A stretch of 29,256 bases of DNA from contig DCAF01000061.1 of NCBI GenBank assembly GCA_002311915.1, positions 1-29,256 of the forward strand, in the 5' to 3' direction. Source of the DNA: Sulfurovum sp. UBA1140. Lineage in GTDB: Bacteria > Campylobacterota > Campylobacteria > Campylobacterales > Sulfurovaceae. The stretch's first letter is position 1. Each line of letters begins with the position of its first letter. Both the position numbers and the translations under genes were made by a program. This document shows positions 6,428-13,999 of the stretch, piece after piece. The notes beneath the pieces were generated by a model. That model saw nothing but the letters and a program-made list of their open reading frames with translations. It made no database searches and had not been told where the DNA came from.

Positions 6428-7888
6428 ATGAACTATTGGCTAGTTAGGGCAAAATGGGATGGGATACATGATAAAACAACACAATTTATACAAAATGATG
6501 AGTGGATAAATGGGTATGATAATAAATATTTAGATACCGTTAATAGAGTTCAAGAAGGGGATGTTTTACTTTTGGCTGATAACTCTTTAATTAACTATTA
6601 TGGTATATGTGTGGCAAATGAGAATGATGGTAAACATTTACTTCTTGATAATTGGAAAAAATTCAAAGAGCCTATCATTTTTCCAGCTAAAGGTGCTTAT
6701 ATTAAAACTATTGTTAAAGTTAATGATAGTGAGTTGGAAGAGAAAAGTAAATTTTCAATAGAAGAGTTAAAAGCAATAGAATCTATTGTTATAAAATCTA
6801 TATACTTAAGTAATTTTACACTTTTTAAAGAACAGAACCTACACTTTTCTAGTGGAATTAATATTATAATTGGAGAGAATGGCACAGGTAAAACACAGTT
6901 ATTGAAATTGCTGTATTCTTTGATTCAAAGTAATAATTTTGGATTTAATAAAAAAATATTTATCAAGTTTGCAATAGATGAAAAATTAAAAAGTATTTTA
7001 AAACCTGAATATATTACAAATTTAATTACTAAAGGAGAAAATAAAAGTTTAATAACTTTAGATTTAGATAAGTATAAAATTAATTATTCTCTGACTACAG
7101 AAAATTTGAATTCAGCTCATACTATGAAAAAATATTATTACAAAAAAAATCTTTTTTTACCTGCAAAAGAGATGCTTTCATTTTATACAGGATTTAGGTC
7201 TATCTATAATCAAACTTCATTTGATGAAATTTTTGATAATTTGGCTAACCATTTAGGAAGATTAGTACCTAAAAATAGAGTTTTAGAAAAATTTGAAGAG
7301 CATATATTACAAGAATTAGAAGAAGTTTTGGATGGGAAGATTATACTTGAAAATGATAGATTTTATTTAGTAGAAAGAGATAGAAACAAAAGAGAGATAA
7401 CTCTTGTAGCAGAGGGAGCAAGAAAACTAGGAACAATTTTTCACTTATTAGCCAATGGAACAATAGAAAAAGGAAGTGTTCTATTTTGGGATGAACCCGA
7501 ATCTAACTTAAATCCAAAATTTATTAGATATGTTGCTAAAATGCTTTTATCTCTTGAACAGGCAGGTATTCAAATTTTTATTGCTACACATAGTCTATTT
7601 TTAATTAAAGAGATAGAGATACTTAGAAAAAAAGAGCATAAAATTAAATATTTTTCATTTGGATTTGATGAAAATAGTAATTTAAGAGTCTCACAAAATA
7701 TTGAATTTGACTACTTAGAGGATTTGGTTATTTTAGATGAAGAGTTAGACCAAGATGATAGATTATCTAATATTCAAACAAAATTAAGAGATAGATTAAA
7801 ATCAATTACTAGCAAAAGTAATATTAAAGTAGTCTCTAAAGCAAATCTACAAAATTTACCTTGGAGTGTAACCATTGCAACGTCTTGA
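6428..7888 (+). CDS. AAA/ABC-type ATPase with EVE-like (McrB-N-type) N-terminal domain
   Basis: Two parts are visible. Residues 1-97 resemble the EVE-like domain at the front of some McrB-type proteins: W-x-x-GYDNKYLDTV at 26-38, GDVLLLA, then YYGICVANENDGK. Such domains bind modified bases in DNA or RNA. Residues 122-430 are an ABC/SMC-like ATPase of the AAA_15/AAA_21 kind: Walker A GENGTGKT at 149-156, a signature-like EGARKLG at 329-335, Walker B VLFWDEPESN (Asp355, Glu356), and the H-loop ATHS (His388). About 55 tail residues are rich in Asp, Lys and Ser. The gene is much more AT-rich than its neighbours (11 G/C in bases 6961-7020 against 28 in 5641-5700), suggesting transfer. It is 9 bases from fic and overlaps tlyA by 14. 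A defence role is inferred, not shown. Overall family is firm; the N-terminal domain call is from pattern only. Confidence 0.78.
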   Translation: MNYWLVRAKWDGIHDKTTQFIQNDEWINGYDNKYLDTVNRVQEGDVLLLADNSLINYYGICVANENDGKHLLLDNWKKFKEPIIFPAKGAYIKTIVKVNDSELEEKSKFSIEELKAIESIVIKSIYLSNFTLFKEQNLHFSSGINIIIGENGTGKTQLLKLLYSLIQSNNFGFNKKIFIKFAIDEKLKSILKPEYITNLITKGENKSLITLDLDKYKINYSLTTENLNSAHTMKKYYYKKNLFLPAKEMLSFYTGFRSIYNQTSFDEIFDNLANHLGRLVPKNRVLEKFEEHILQELEEVLDGKIILENDRFYLVERDRNKREITLVAEGARKLGTIFHLLANGTIEKGSVLFWDEPESNLNPKFIRYVAKMLLSLEQAGIQIFIATHSLFLIKEIEILRKKEHKIKYFSFGFDENSNLRVSQNIEFDYLEDLVILDEELDQDDRLSNIQTKLRDRLKSITSKSNIKVVSKANLQNLPWSVTIATS

Positions 7889-8585
7889 CAAATACCTAGT
7901 AAAAAATAACCACTTTGAAAGCCGAAACCGTGCCTTGGATGCCATAAAAAGAGGAAAAGTTTTTGTAGATGGAAAAGTAGCAAAAGCCTCTACTAAATGC
8001 GATGAAAACTCAAATATAGAGATAGATACTGAAAAGTTTTATGTAAGTCGTGCGTCCAAGAAACTGGAACTATTTTTAGAAGCGTATTCCATAGATTTGA
8101 AAGATAAAAGGGCTTTAGATATTGGTTCATCTACGGGGGGGTTTGTGCAAATTTTATTAGAAAATGGTGTTCATAGTGTTACTGCTGTAGATGTTGGTTC
8201 CAATCAACTGCATTACTCTTTAAGGAATAATCCCAAAATAAATATTTTTGAAGAGACGGATATTCGTCTATTTCAAAGTAGTGAACCTTTTGAAATAGTT
8301 ACCTGTGATGTCTCTTTTATCTCTATTTTACAGATTATTGACGATATTGACCGTTTAAGTAATGGGGATATGATTTTACTTTTTAAACCACAATTTGAAG
8401 TGGGTCGGGGGGTTAAAAGAGACAGTCGTGGAGTGGTTGTTAACCGTGAAGCAATAGCAGAGGCAAAAAATAAGTTTGAAATAAAAGCCACAGCATTGGG
8501 ATGGAAGTTATGCTACTCTACCCCCTCTAAACTGGCTGGAAAGTCTGGAAATATCGAGACCATTTATCATTTTAGGAAAACATGA
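7875..8585 (+). CDS. tlyA: TlyA-family rRNA 2'-O-methyltransferase
   Basis: TlyA proteins methylate ribose 2'-OH groups in ribosomal RNA (C1409 of 16S, and C1920 of 23S in some species) using S-adenosylmethionine. An S4 RNA-binding domain occupies residues 1-60 (QRLDKYLV at the start), and an FtsJ-like methyltransferase domain follows. Visible motifs are DIGSSTGGF at 82-90 (SAM site), VDVGSNQL, CDVSFIS at 144-150 and LFKPQFEVGR at 169-178. The C-terminal GNIETI is typical. TTG at 7875 is the only possible start because an in-frame TAA lies two codons before it. GGAG lies 8 bases upstream, inside the ATPase gene. The short form lacking an N-terminal extension is usual for Campylobacterota. The older name haemolysin is misleading. 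Confidence 0.92.
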   Translation: MQRLDKYLVKNNHFESRNRALDAIKRGKVFVDGKVAKASTKCDENSNIEIDTEKFYVSRASKKLELFLEAYSIDLKDKRALDIGSSTGGFVQILLENGVHSVTAVDVGSNQLHYSLRNNPKINIFEETDIRLFQSSEPFEIVTCDVSFISILQIIDDIDRLSNGDMILLFKPQFEVGRGVKRDSRGVVVNREAIAEAKNKFEIKATALGWKLCYSTPSKLAGKSGNIETIYHFRKT

Positions 8586-9382
8586 AACTCACCAACACCA
8601 TAAAATCTATTGCCATTGGTTCATTTGATGGTATTCACCTTGGACACCAAACGCTTATAGAACAAGCTGAAGCCATCGTAATCATCGAAAGAAACCGTTC
8701 AGTCATGACGGCTGGATATAAACGAACCAATTATATAGATAAACCCTGTTTTTTTTATCACTTAGAGAGAATAAAATCTCTCTCTGCCAAAGCTTTTATT
8801 GAAAGGCTCTCTCTTGACTTTCCTAAGCTCGAAACTATTGTAGTAGGTTACGATTTTGGTTTTGGGTACAAGAAAGAGGGAGATACTGCTCTACTTCAAC
8901 AACTGTTTAACGGTAAAGTAATCGTAATAGAAGAGGTCAAACATAAAGGTGTATCGGTTCACTCTCGCTCTATTAAAGAGTTTATAAAAAATGGAGAGAT
9001 TCGACTGGCTAATGAGCTACTTAACCATAATTATCGTATAGATGGCGAGGTAATCTCAGGGCAAGGAATAGGCAAAAAAGAGCTTGTGCCGACACTGAAC
9101 CTAATCATTAAGAATTATCTGTTACCAAAAGAGGGAGTTTATGCTACCAAAACACTTATTAATAACTCTTGGCTTCCTAGTGTAAGCTTTTTGGGTCATA
9201 GGGTCACCACTGATGGCTCTTTTGCTGTTGAGTCTCATATTTTAGATAGAGATATTGGAGTGATTTGTGGAAATGTTGAAGTAGAATTTATAGCTTTTAT
9301 TCGTGATAATCAGAAATTTAAGGGGCTAGAGATGTTAAAACAACAGATAAAGAAAGATATAAAAAGAGCCAAAAATTTTTAG
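8582..9382 (+). CDS. ribF: Bifunctional riboflavin kinase / FAD synthetase
   Basis: RibF phosphorylates riboflavin to FMN and then adenylates FMN to FAD. The N-terminal nucleotidyltransferase half has IGSFDGIHLGHQ (residues 12-23, the GxFDGxHxGH motif) and VVGYDFGFG (87-95), with the SR-containing segment at 126-140. The C-terminal flavokinase half has GQGIGKKELVPTLNL (160-174), where the PTxN motif coordinates Mg-ATP. At 266 residues it is shorter than the 313-residue E. coli enzyme, as is common in Campylobacterota. It overlaps tlyA by ATGA, and this tlyA-ribF coupling is a recurring arrangement in the phylum. The operon probably begins at fic or further upstream. Confidence 0.93.
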   Translation: MKLTNTIKSIAIGSFDGIHLGHQTLIEQAEAIVIIERNRSVMTAGYKRTNYIDKPCFFYHLERIKSLSAKAFIERLSLDFPKLETIVVGYDFGFGYKKEGDTALLQQLFNGKVIVIEEVKHKGVSVHSRSIKEFIKNGEIRLANELLNHNYRIDGEVISGQGIGKKELVPTLNLIIKNYLLPKEGVYATKTLINNSWLPSVSFLGHRVTTDGSFAVESHILDRDIGVICGNVEVEFIAFIRDNQKFKGLEMLKQQIKKDIKRAKNF

Positions 9383-9404
9383 AGGGTTTAGTTTAACCAA
9401 CCCT
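9383..9404. terminator. Possible terminator between convergent operons
   Basis: AGGGTT (9383-9388) pairs with AACCCT (9399-9404) across a 10-base loop, overlapping both 3' ends. On the minus strand it is followed by CTAAAAATTTTT. The stem is short, so the call is weak. Confidence 0.3.
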
Positions 9405-9984
9405 ACGAGAAACCCACACAATCCATAGAGTCCACAACGCTCCAACTTTAGCCAAAAACATATCTTTTTGAGCATCCCAAATGTCCCCTTGGGAACCCAA
9501 AAAAGCAATCCCTGCTTCGGGGTCAACCACCTCAACTGCTCCCCACTCTATCACTTCGTAGATACCAGAGAGTGCAGAGACAATCATAAAAGGGACAAAA
9601 TATGCCCGGAAACCTGAAATCTTAACGGTACGGATAAAAATCTCTCGAATAGGATAAACTAGCAGTACACCAAAAAGCAAATGTACCAATCTATCATACA
9701 TATTTCGTTCAGCTCCCAACCACTCACCTAGTGTCACACCCCAAGGCACCTCTGCATAGGTGTAATGAGAACCTATCACATGCAGAATCATAAAAATGGT
9801 AATGAGTACATAAGAGAAAATAGAAAACTCAAAATATCGTCTTGTAAAAAAACACGGGTATTATAATAAAAACCAAAATATTCTCTAAAAGCCAATCATC
9901 AAAGTGCAAAGGCTCAATAGAAGCCCATATCCAAGTAATAAGAGAGGCTACCATCATAATGGTATAGTTAATATTTTTGGTCAT
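9393..9984 (-). pseudogene. DUF2238 (YjdF-type) membrane protein, frameshifted
   Basis: A DUF2238 inner-membrane protein read in two frames. From ATG at 9984, behind a GGAG site, 51 residues run with two hydrophobic segments (TIMMVASLITWIW and ENILVFIIIPVFF), then hit TGA. The remaining ~145 residues continue in another frame, with the family hallmarks GSHYTYAEVPWG, NMYDRLVHLLFG, YEVIEWG and QGDIWDAQKDM. Removing one base from the A7 run at 9846-9852 (T7 on the coding strand) restores a continuous 196-residue protein, about the family's length (E. coli YjdF, ~209). Either the gene is broken, it is phase-variable, or the run was miscounted in sequencing. It starts 12 bases after the antiporter gene and is the last gene of that operon. 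Confidence 0.8.
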
Positions 9985-9996
9985 TACAACTCCTAT

Positions 9997-11610
9997 CTAT
10001 ATTTTACACTCCAAAACACTCTTGACCAACATATCAGAGATGGTGTCTCGACTGTTAATAATATGTTTAACATTTAAGTCACGAATCACATCTTCTTGAG
10101 AGCTATTTTGAACCTTGACCACCGAGTTAATATCGGTATCAAAGGAGTCGATATTTTCACAAATAAGACGCAACTGATGCTCATTACCAATGGCAACAAT
10201 AACGGCTAGAGACTCTTTGACCGAGAAGTGTTCTAGTACCCCTTTTTGAGCGGCATTAGCAAAAAAGATATTTTTTTCTCCATTCTCTATCGCTTTGTCA
10301 ACCACTTTAACATCATGCTCTAAAATAAGATAGAGCAGATTTTTTGCTTTAAATATCTTTGCCAGTTTTTTCCCCAAAGGTCCATAACCACAAATAATAA
10401 TATGATGCTGATAACCCGTTGAAGAGATGGCACGTTCTCGTAATTGGGTTGGCTCTTTAAATAATTTATCTGCCAAAGTTTTAATATTGTTCAAAATAAA
10501 TGGCGTTAATATCATTGATAAAACAACGGTCATAATCATAATCTGATTAACATCCGAAGAGATGAGTTTATTGGTATACGCTAAAGCAAAAATAGCCAAG
10601 GCGAACTCACCCACCTGCATAAGTGTTAATGAGCTTTTAATGGCTGAACGTTTTTGAGCAAAAAACTGTATAATCCCAAAAAGAATCAATCCTTTAAGAA
10701 GCATAATACTAACCAACAGACCCAAAATGATCCATCCGTACTCTGCTACAATGCTAAGATCTATCTGCATTCCTATGGTGATAAAGAAAATACCCAACAG
10801 TATATCTCTAAATGGAACCAAGTCTGCCTCTATACGGTAACGAAACTTGGTCTCGGCAATGGTCATACCTGCAATAAACGCACCCAAGGTATAAGAGAAT
10901 CCAAAGAGTTCAGCAACAACCGATGCACCAACCACAACCAAAATAACTGCCCCTAAAAATATCTCTTCAGAGTTTGAAGAGGTAACCCAGTCAAAAAATC
11001 TTTCAATAAAATATTTACCAACAATAAAAAGAATAAGAAAAACAACAATGGCACTCCAAAGTGTGTGCAGTAAAAGTTCAGAGACCGAACTATTATCCGA
11101 TGTAAAAATTGAAATCATCAGAAGCATGGGAATAACAGCTAAATCTTGAAAAATAAGTACACCAACGGCGATACGCCCAAAGCCTGAGTGTATCTGATCT
11201 TTTTCGGTTAAGAGCTTAATAACAATCGCTGTAGAAGAGAGAGAGAGTGCAAAACCTATGACAATAGCACTTTTTATCTCTAATCCAATAAAAGTGTGGG
11301 CTAAAAAAGTAAATATGGCTCCACTTAACATTACCTGTAAAGCACCATAAACAAAGACCTCTTTTTTCATCGCCTTCATATGCCCAATCGAGAACTCAAG
11401 CCCAATAGTAAACATTAAAAAAACAATACCAAACTCTGCTAAATGAGCCAACGTCTCTTGAGAGTGTTCACCAAAATTAAACAATTGCATGGTGATAAGA
11501 CCTGTAAAAATATAGCCAATAACGGTTGGTATATCAAACTTTTTTAAAAATACATTAATAACCGTTGATATGGCTATCGTTACAATTAATACAATAAGTA
11601 TGTATTCCAT
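9997..11610 (-). CDS. Kef-type monovalent cation:proton antiporter (CPA2) with TrkA-N domain
   Basis: A 537-residue CPA2 antiporter. Residues 1-375 form about 12 membrane helices with the family motifs FTGLI (35-39), FMFTIGLEF (66-73), FQDLAVIP (154-161, with Asp156 in the ion path) and LGAFIAGM (242-249). Residues 402-500 are a TrkA-N (RCK) domain with the nucleotide loop GYGPLG at 408-413 and an acidic end to strand 2 (LILEHD, Glu431). No RCK-C domain follows. It likely exchanges K+ or Na+ for protons, gated by a nucleotide; glutathione gating as in KefB/KefC cannot be read from the sequence. The GGGGGA site just upstream supports the ATG at 11610. It lies 31 bases after the DUF11-like gene, in the guaA operon. 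Confidence 0.9.
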   Translation of the reverse strand: MEYILIVLIVTIAISTVINVFLKKFDIPTVIGYIFTGLITMQLFNFGEHSQETLAHLAEFGIVFLMFTIGLEFSIGHMKAMKKEVFVYGALQVMLSGAIFTFLAHTFIGLEIKSAIVIGFALSLSSTAIVIKLLTEKDQIHSGFGRIAVGVLIFQDLAVIPMLLMISIFTSDNSSVSELLLHTLWSAIVVFLILFIVGKYFIERFFDWVTSSNSEEIFLGAVILVVVGASVVAELFGFSYTLGAFIAGMTIAETKFRYRIEADLVPFRDILLGIFFITIGMQIDLSIVAEYGWIILGLLVSIMLLKGLILFGIIQFFAQKRSAIKSSLTLMQVGEFALAIFALAYTNKLISSDVNQIMIMTVVLSMILTPFILNNIKTLADKLFKEPTQLRERAISSTGYQHHIIICGYGPLGKKLAKIFKAKNLLYLILEHDVKVVDKAIENGEKNIFFANAAQKGVLEHFSVKESLAVIVAIGNEHQLRLICENIDSFDTDINSVVKVQNSSQEDVIRDLNVKHIINSRDTISDMLVKSVLECKI

Positions 11611-11641
11611 TCAAATCCCCCTGATTTAATATTTTTTAAGA

Positions 11642-12184
11642 TTATTTTACAATCGCTCTAAACCCCATACGCATCTCTTGTTTGGAAGAGAGTGTTTTAA
11701 AATAAAACTCTAAATCCGTATAGTGTTCACCTATATGGTTCTCTAAACTAAAACTTTGACCTCCATCTGTCGAGTAACCAATGCTACACTCCCCGTAACA
11801 ACGAGCTGAATTAATTACATACTCTGTCCCTTTGGGAATAGGGTTTTTAACCACCAAATTTATCTTGGCTTCAGCATCATGGTTAATGAGTCGATTAATA
11901 TAAACTACCTTGGTTCCTCGAATAACCTGCTTAACAGGTACATTCTTTTTAACTTTTTTACCACTTTTATCCAATTCTATCTTCTCTTGAAACACCAAAC
12001 TCTCTAATTTAACAGCAGATAGGTCAGGTTCAATCTCAACCTCAACAGTCTCAACCATCTCAATATCAGCAGGAATCTCTTTCATATCCTCTGCATCAAA
12101 ATAATTGTCATAATTGGGTTGGTCTGAACTGGCACAAAGAACTCCTGATAGTAAGAGTCCCATAATAGATATTTTTTTTAACAT
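11642..12184 (-). CDS. Exported DUF11-like protein
   Basis: A 180-residue exported protein. I start it at ATG 12184 (MLKKISIMG), which has AAAGG 7 bases upstream and a good signal peptide. A longer reading would overlap guaA and spoil the signal. After an acidic linker (residues 20-60, many Glu and Val) comes a region like the DUF11 conserved repeat found in surface proteins: VYINRLINHDAEAKINLVV, NPIPKGTEYV and YSTDGGQSF. DUF11 regions are Ig-like beta-sandwich modules. Two cysteines in RCYGECSIG (near residues 127-131) could form a disulfide. No sorting signal or lipobox is seen, so periplasmic location is expected. Function is unknown. Nothing links it to the guaA or antiporter products except shared transcription. 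Confidence 0.7.
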   Translation of the reverse strand: MLKKISIMGLLLSGVLCASSDQPNYDNYFDAEDMKEIPADIEMVETVEVEIEPDLSAVKLESLVFQEKIELDKSGKKVKKNVPVKQVIRGTKVVYINRLINHDAEAKINLVVKNPIPKGTEYVINSARCYGECSIGYSTDGGQSFSLENHIGEHYTDLEFYFKTLSSKQEMRMGFRAIVK

Positions 12185-12203
12185 ATGCAAACCTTTTATA
12201 AAA

Positions 12204-13739
12204 CTACTCCCACTCAATGGTAGCAGGTGGCTTAGATGAAATATCATAAACAACTCTATTAATTCCATCAATCTCATTAATAATTCTTCGACTCATCCCC
12301 TCTAACACATCATGAGGAACATGGGCAAAAGTTGCAGTCATTCCATCAACTGATTCTACCATACGAATACATACCGTATTGTCATAGGTTCGGTTATCCC
12401 CCATGACTCCTACCGATTGAACATTTAATAATACTGTAAATGCCTGCCATACTTTATCATAATAGCCTGTGGCTCTTAGCTCCTCTTGCATAATGGCATC
12501 AGACTCTCTAAGCAGTCGCAATGCCTCTTCATTTGCCTCACCCATCACACGAATTGCAAGTCCAGGTCCAGGGAAGGGGTGTCGACCTATCATCTGTTTA
12601 GGTAAGCCCAACTCAAGCCCTAGCTTTCTAACCTCATCTTTAAATATCTCTCTAAGTGGTTCTACCAACTCAAAAGTCATCCAATCAGGAAGCCCCCCCA
12701 CATTGTGGTGTGATTTAATGGTTTTAGAGGGTCCTTTTACCGATACCGACTCAATAACATCGGTATAAAGTGTTCCTTGAGCCAAGAACTCAACATCGGT
12801 ATGTTTTTTTGCCTCAATATCAAACAGTTCAATAAACTTCTCACCAATTGCTTTTCGTTTGGTCTCTGGGTCGGTTACTCCTGCTAACGCTTCCCTAAAC
12901 TCTTTTTTTGCATCAATCGTAATTAATGGAATGTCTAACAGTTTGAACATGTTTTGAACATCTTCAACTTCATTTTTACGCAAAAGCCCTTGGTCAACAA
13001 AAACACAGATAAGTTGCTCTTTTGGCAACGCTTCATTTAACATTGCTGCAACCACAGAACTATCAACTCCACCACTTACGCCACAAAGCACTTTTTTATC
13101 ACCAACTTGTGCTTTAATTGAGGCCCTCTTCTCTTTGGCAAATCCACCCATATTCCAAGTGCTGTCACAACCACAAATATGCTTGGCAAAGTTTTTAAGT
13201 AGTTTGGTTCCCTCTACAGTATGGTGAACTTCTGGGTGAAACTGAAAGGCATAGATATTTTTATCTTCATTAGCAATCCCAGCATAAGGAGAGTTCTCAC
13301 TCGTACCAATCACTTCAAAACCTTCGGGGAGTTGTTCAGCCTTGTCACCATGACTCATCCAAACGGTCTCGTTATTGGTCATACCATCAAAAATTTTAGA
13401 CTCTTTTAGTGTCAGTTTTGCTTTACCATACTCATGATGATTTGCAGGTACCACCTCGCCACCAAAATGTTGGGTAATCAACTGCATACCGTAACAAATT
13501 CCCATAATTGGCAAACCCAAATCCCAAATCTCTTCGCTAGGTTTATACGCATCTTCGGCATAAACAGAAGCAGGTCCACCTGAAAGGATAATACCTTGTG
13601 GTTTTCGAGCTTTAATATCAGCTATATCTTCACGATATGGTACCACTTCACAGTAGACGCCACTCTCTCTTAATTTTCGTGCTATCAATTGTGTGTATTG
13701 TGAACCAAAGTCAAGGACTAAAATAGGTACTTGTTTCAT
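12204..13739 (-). CDS. guaA: GMP synthase (glutamine-hydrolysing)
   Basis: GuaA aminates XMP to GMP using ATP and ammonia released from glutamine. The class I glutamine amidotransferase domain (1-190) has Cys82 in GICYGMQ and His168/Glu170 in FHPEVHH. The ATP pyrophosphatase domain carries the PP-loop SGGVDSS at 222-228. The C-terminal dimerisation domain has HPFPGPGLAIRV and ends in PPATIEWE, the family's usual terminus. At 511 residues it is full length. The start has an AAGGA site upstream and a TATAAT box at 13789-13784. It is the first gene of a minus-strand operon that includes the DUF11-like protein, the antiporter and the broken DUF2238 gene. Confidence 0.97.
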   Translation of the reverse strand: MKQVPILVLDFGSQYTQLIARKLRESGVYCEVVPYREDIADIKARKPQGIILSGGPASVYAEDAYKPSEEIWDLGLPIMGICYGMQLITQHFGGEVVPANHHEYGKAKLTLKESKIFDGMTNNETVWMSHGDKAEQLPEGFEVIGTSENSPYAGIANEDKNIYAFQFHPEVHHTVEGTKLLKNFAKHICGCDSTWNMGGFAKEKRASIKAQVGDKKVLCGVSGGVDSSVVAAMLNEALPKEQLICVFVDQGLLRKNEVEDVQNMFKLLDIPLITIDAKKEFREALAGVTDPETKRKAIGEKFIELFDIEAKKHTDVEFLAQGTLYTDVIESVSVKGPSKTIKSHHNVGGLPDWMTFELVEPLREIFKDEVRKLGLELGLPKQMIGRHPFPGPGLAIRVMGEANEEALRLLRESDAIMQEELRATGYYDKVWQAFTVLLNVQSVGVMGDNRTYDNTVCIRMVESVDGMTATFAHVPHDVLEGMSRRIINEIDGINRVVYDISSKPPATIEWE

Positions 13740-13783
13740 AGGGATATGTTCCTTAATAATATATTGTTTATAGTAGAAAATGA

Positions 13784-13789
13784 ATTATA
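13784..13789 (-). promoter_or_regulatory. -10 box of the guaA operon
   Basis: TATAAT on the minus strand, 44 bases before the guaA ATG, with an AAGGA ribosome binding site between. No guanine riboswitch is recognisable in the short leader. Confidence 0.45.
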
Positions 13790-13898
13790 CACTATATTTA
13801 ACAAGAAGAGAAGTATCGGTTCTAATATTAATGAAAAGCATAAAGATAGTAATAAAATATAATAAAGATTTTTTTAAGTTAAAAAGAGCTGGGACAAA

Positions 13899-13915
13899 TT
13901 AGAATATTATTCTAA
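13899..13915. promoter_or_regulatory. 17-base palindrome in the guaA / membrane-protein spacer
   Basis: TTAGAAT and ATTCTAA are exact reverse complements around a 3-base ATT centre. It lies 84 bases before the ATG at 14000 in a 260-base AT-rich spacer that otherwise shows only promoter-like AT sequence. It looks loosely like Fur/PerR-family boxes, but its 7-3-7 spacing does not match the PerR 7-1-7 pattern. Possible operator; chance occurrence in AT-rich DNA is also possible. Confidence 0.35.
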
Positions 13916-13999
13916 AATAACCCAAAAAACTCCTCTTTTATAACCAAATATTAATAGTAAAATAATATTATATGGTATTTAAACCACTTAAGATTATAT

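Noticed and set aside
6428..7888. ATPase as a known Septu PtuA, retron or OLD-family component
   Set aside because: No HNH, reverse transcriptase or TOPRIM partner is present next to it, and the N-terminal EVE-like region is not a feature of those systems as I know them.
12185..12277. Longer N-terminus for the DUF11-like protein
   Set aside because: It would overlap the guaA coding end and place a non-signal-like segment ahead of a good signal peptide. ATG 12184 has AAAGG at proper spacing.
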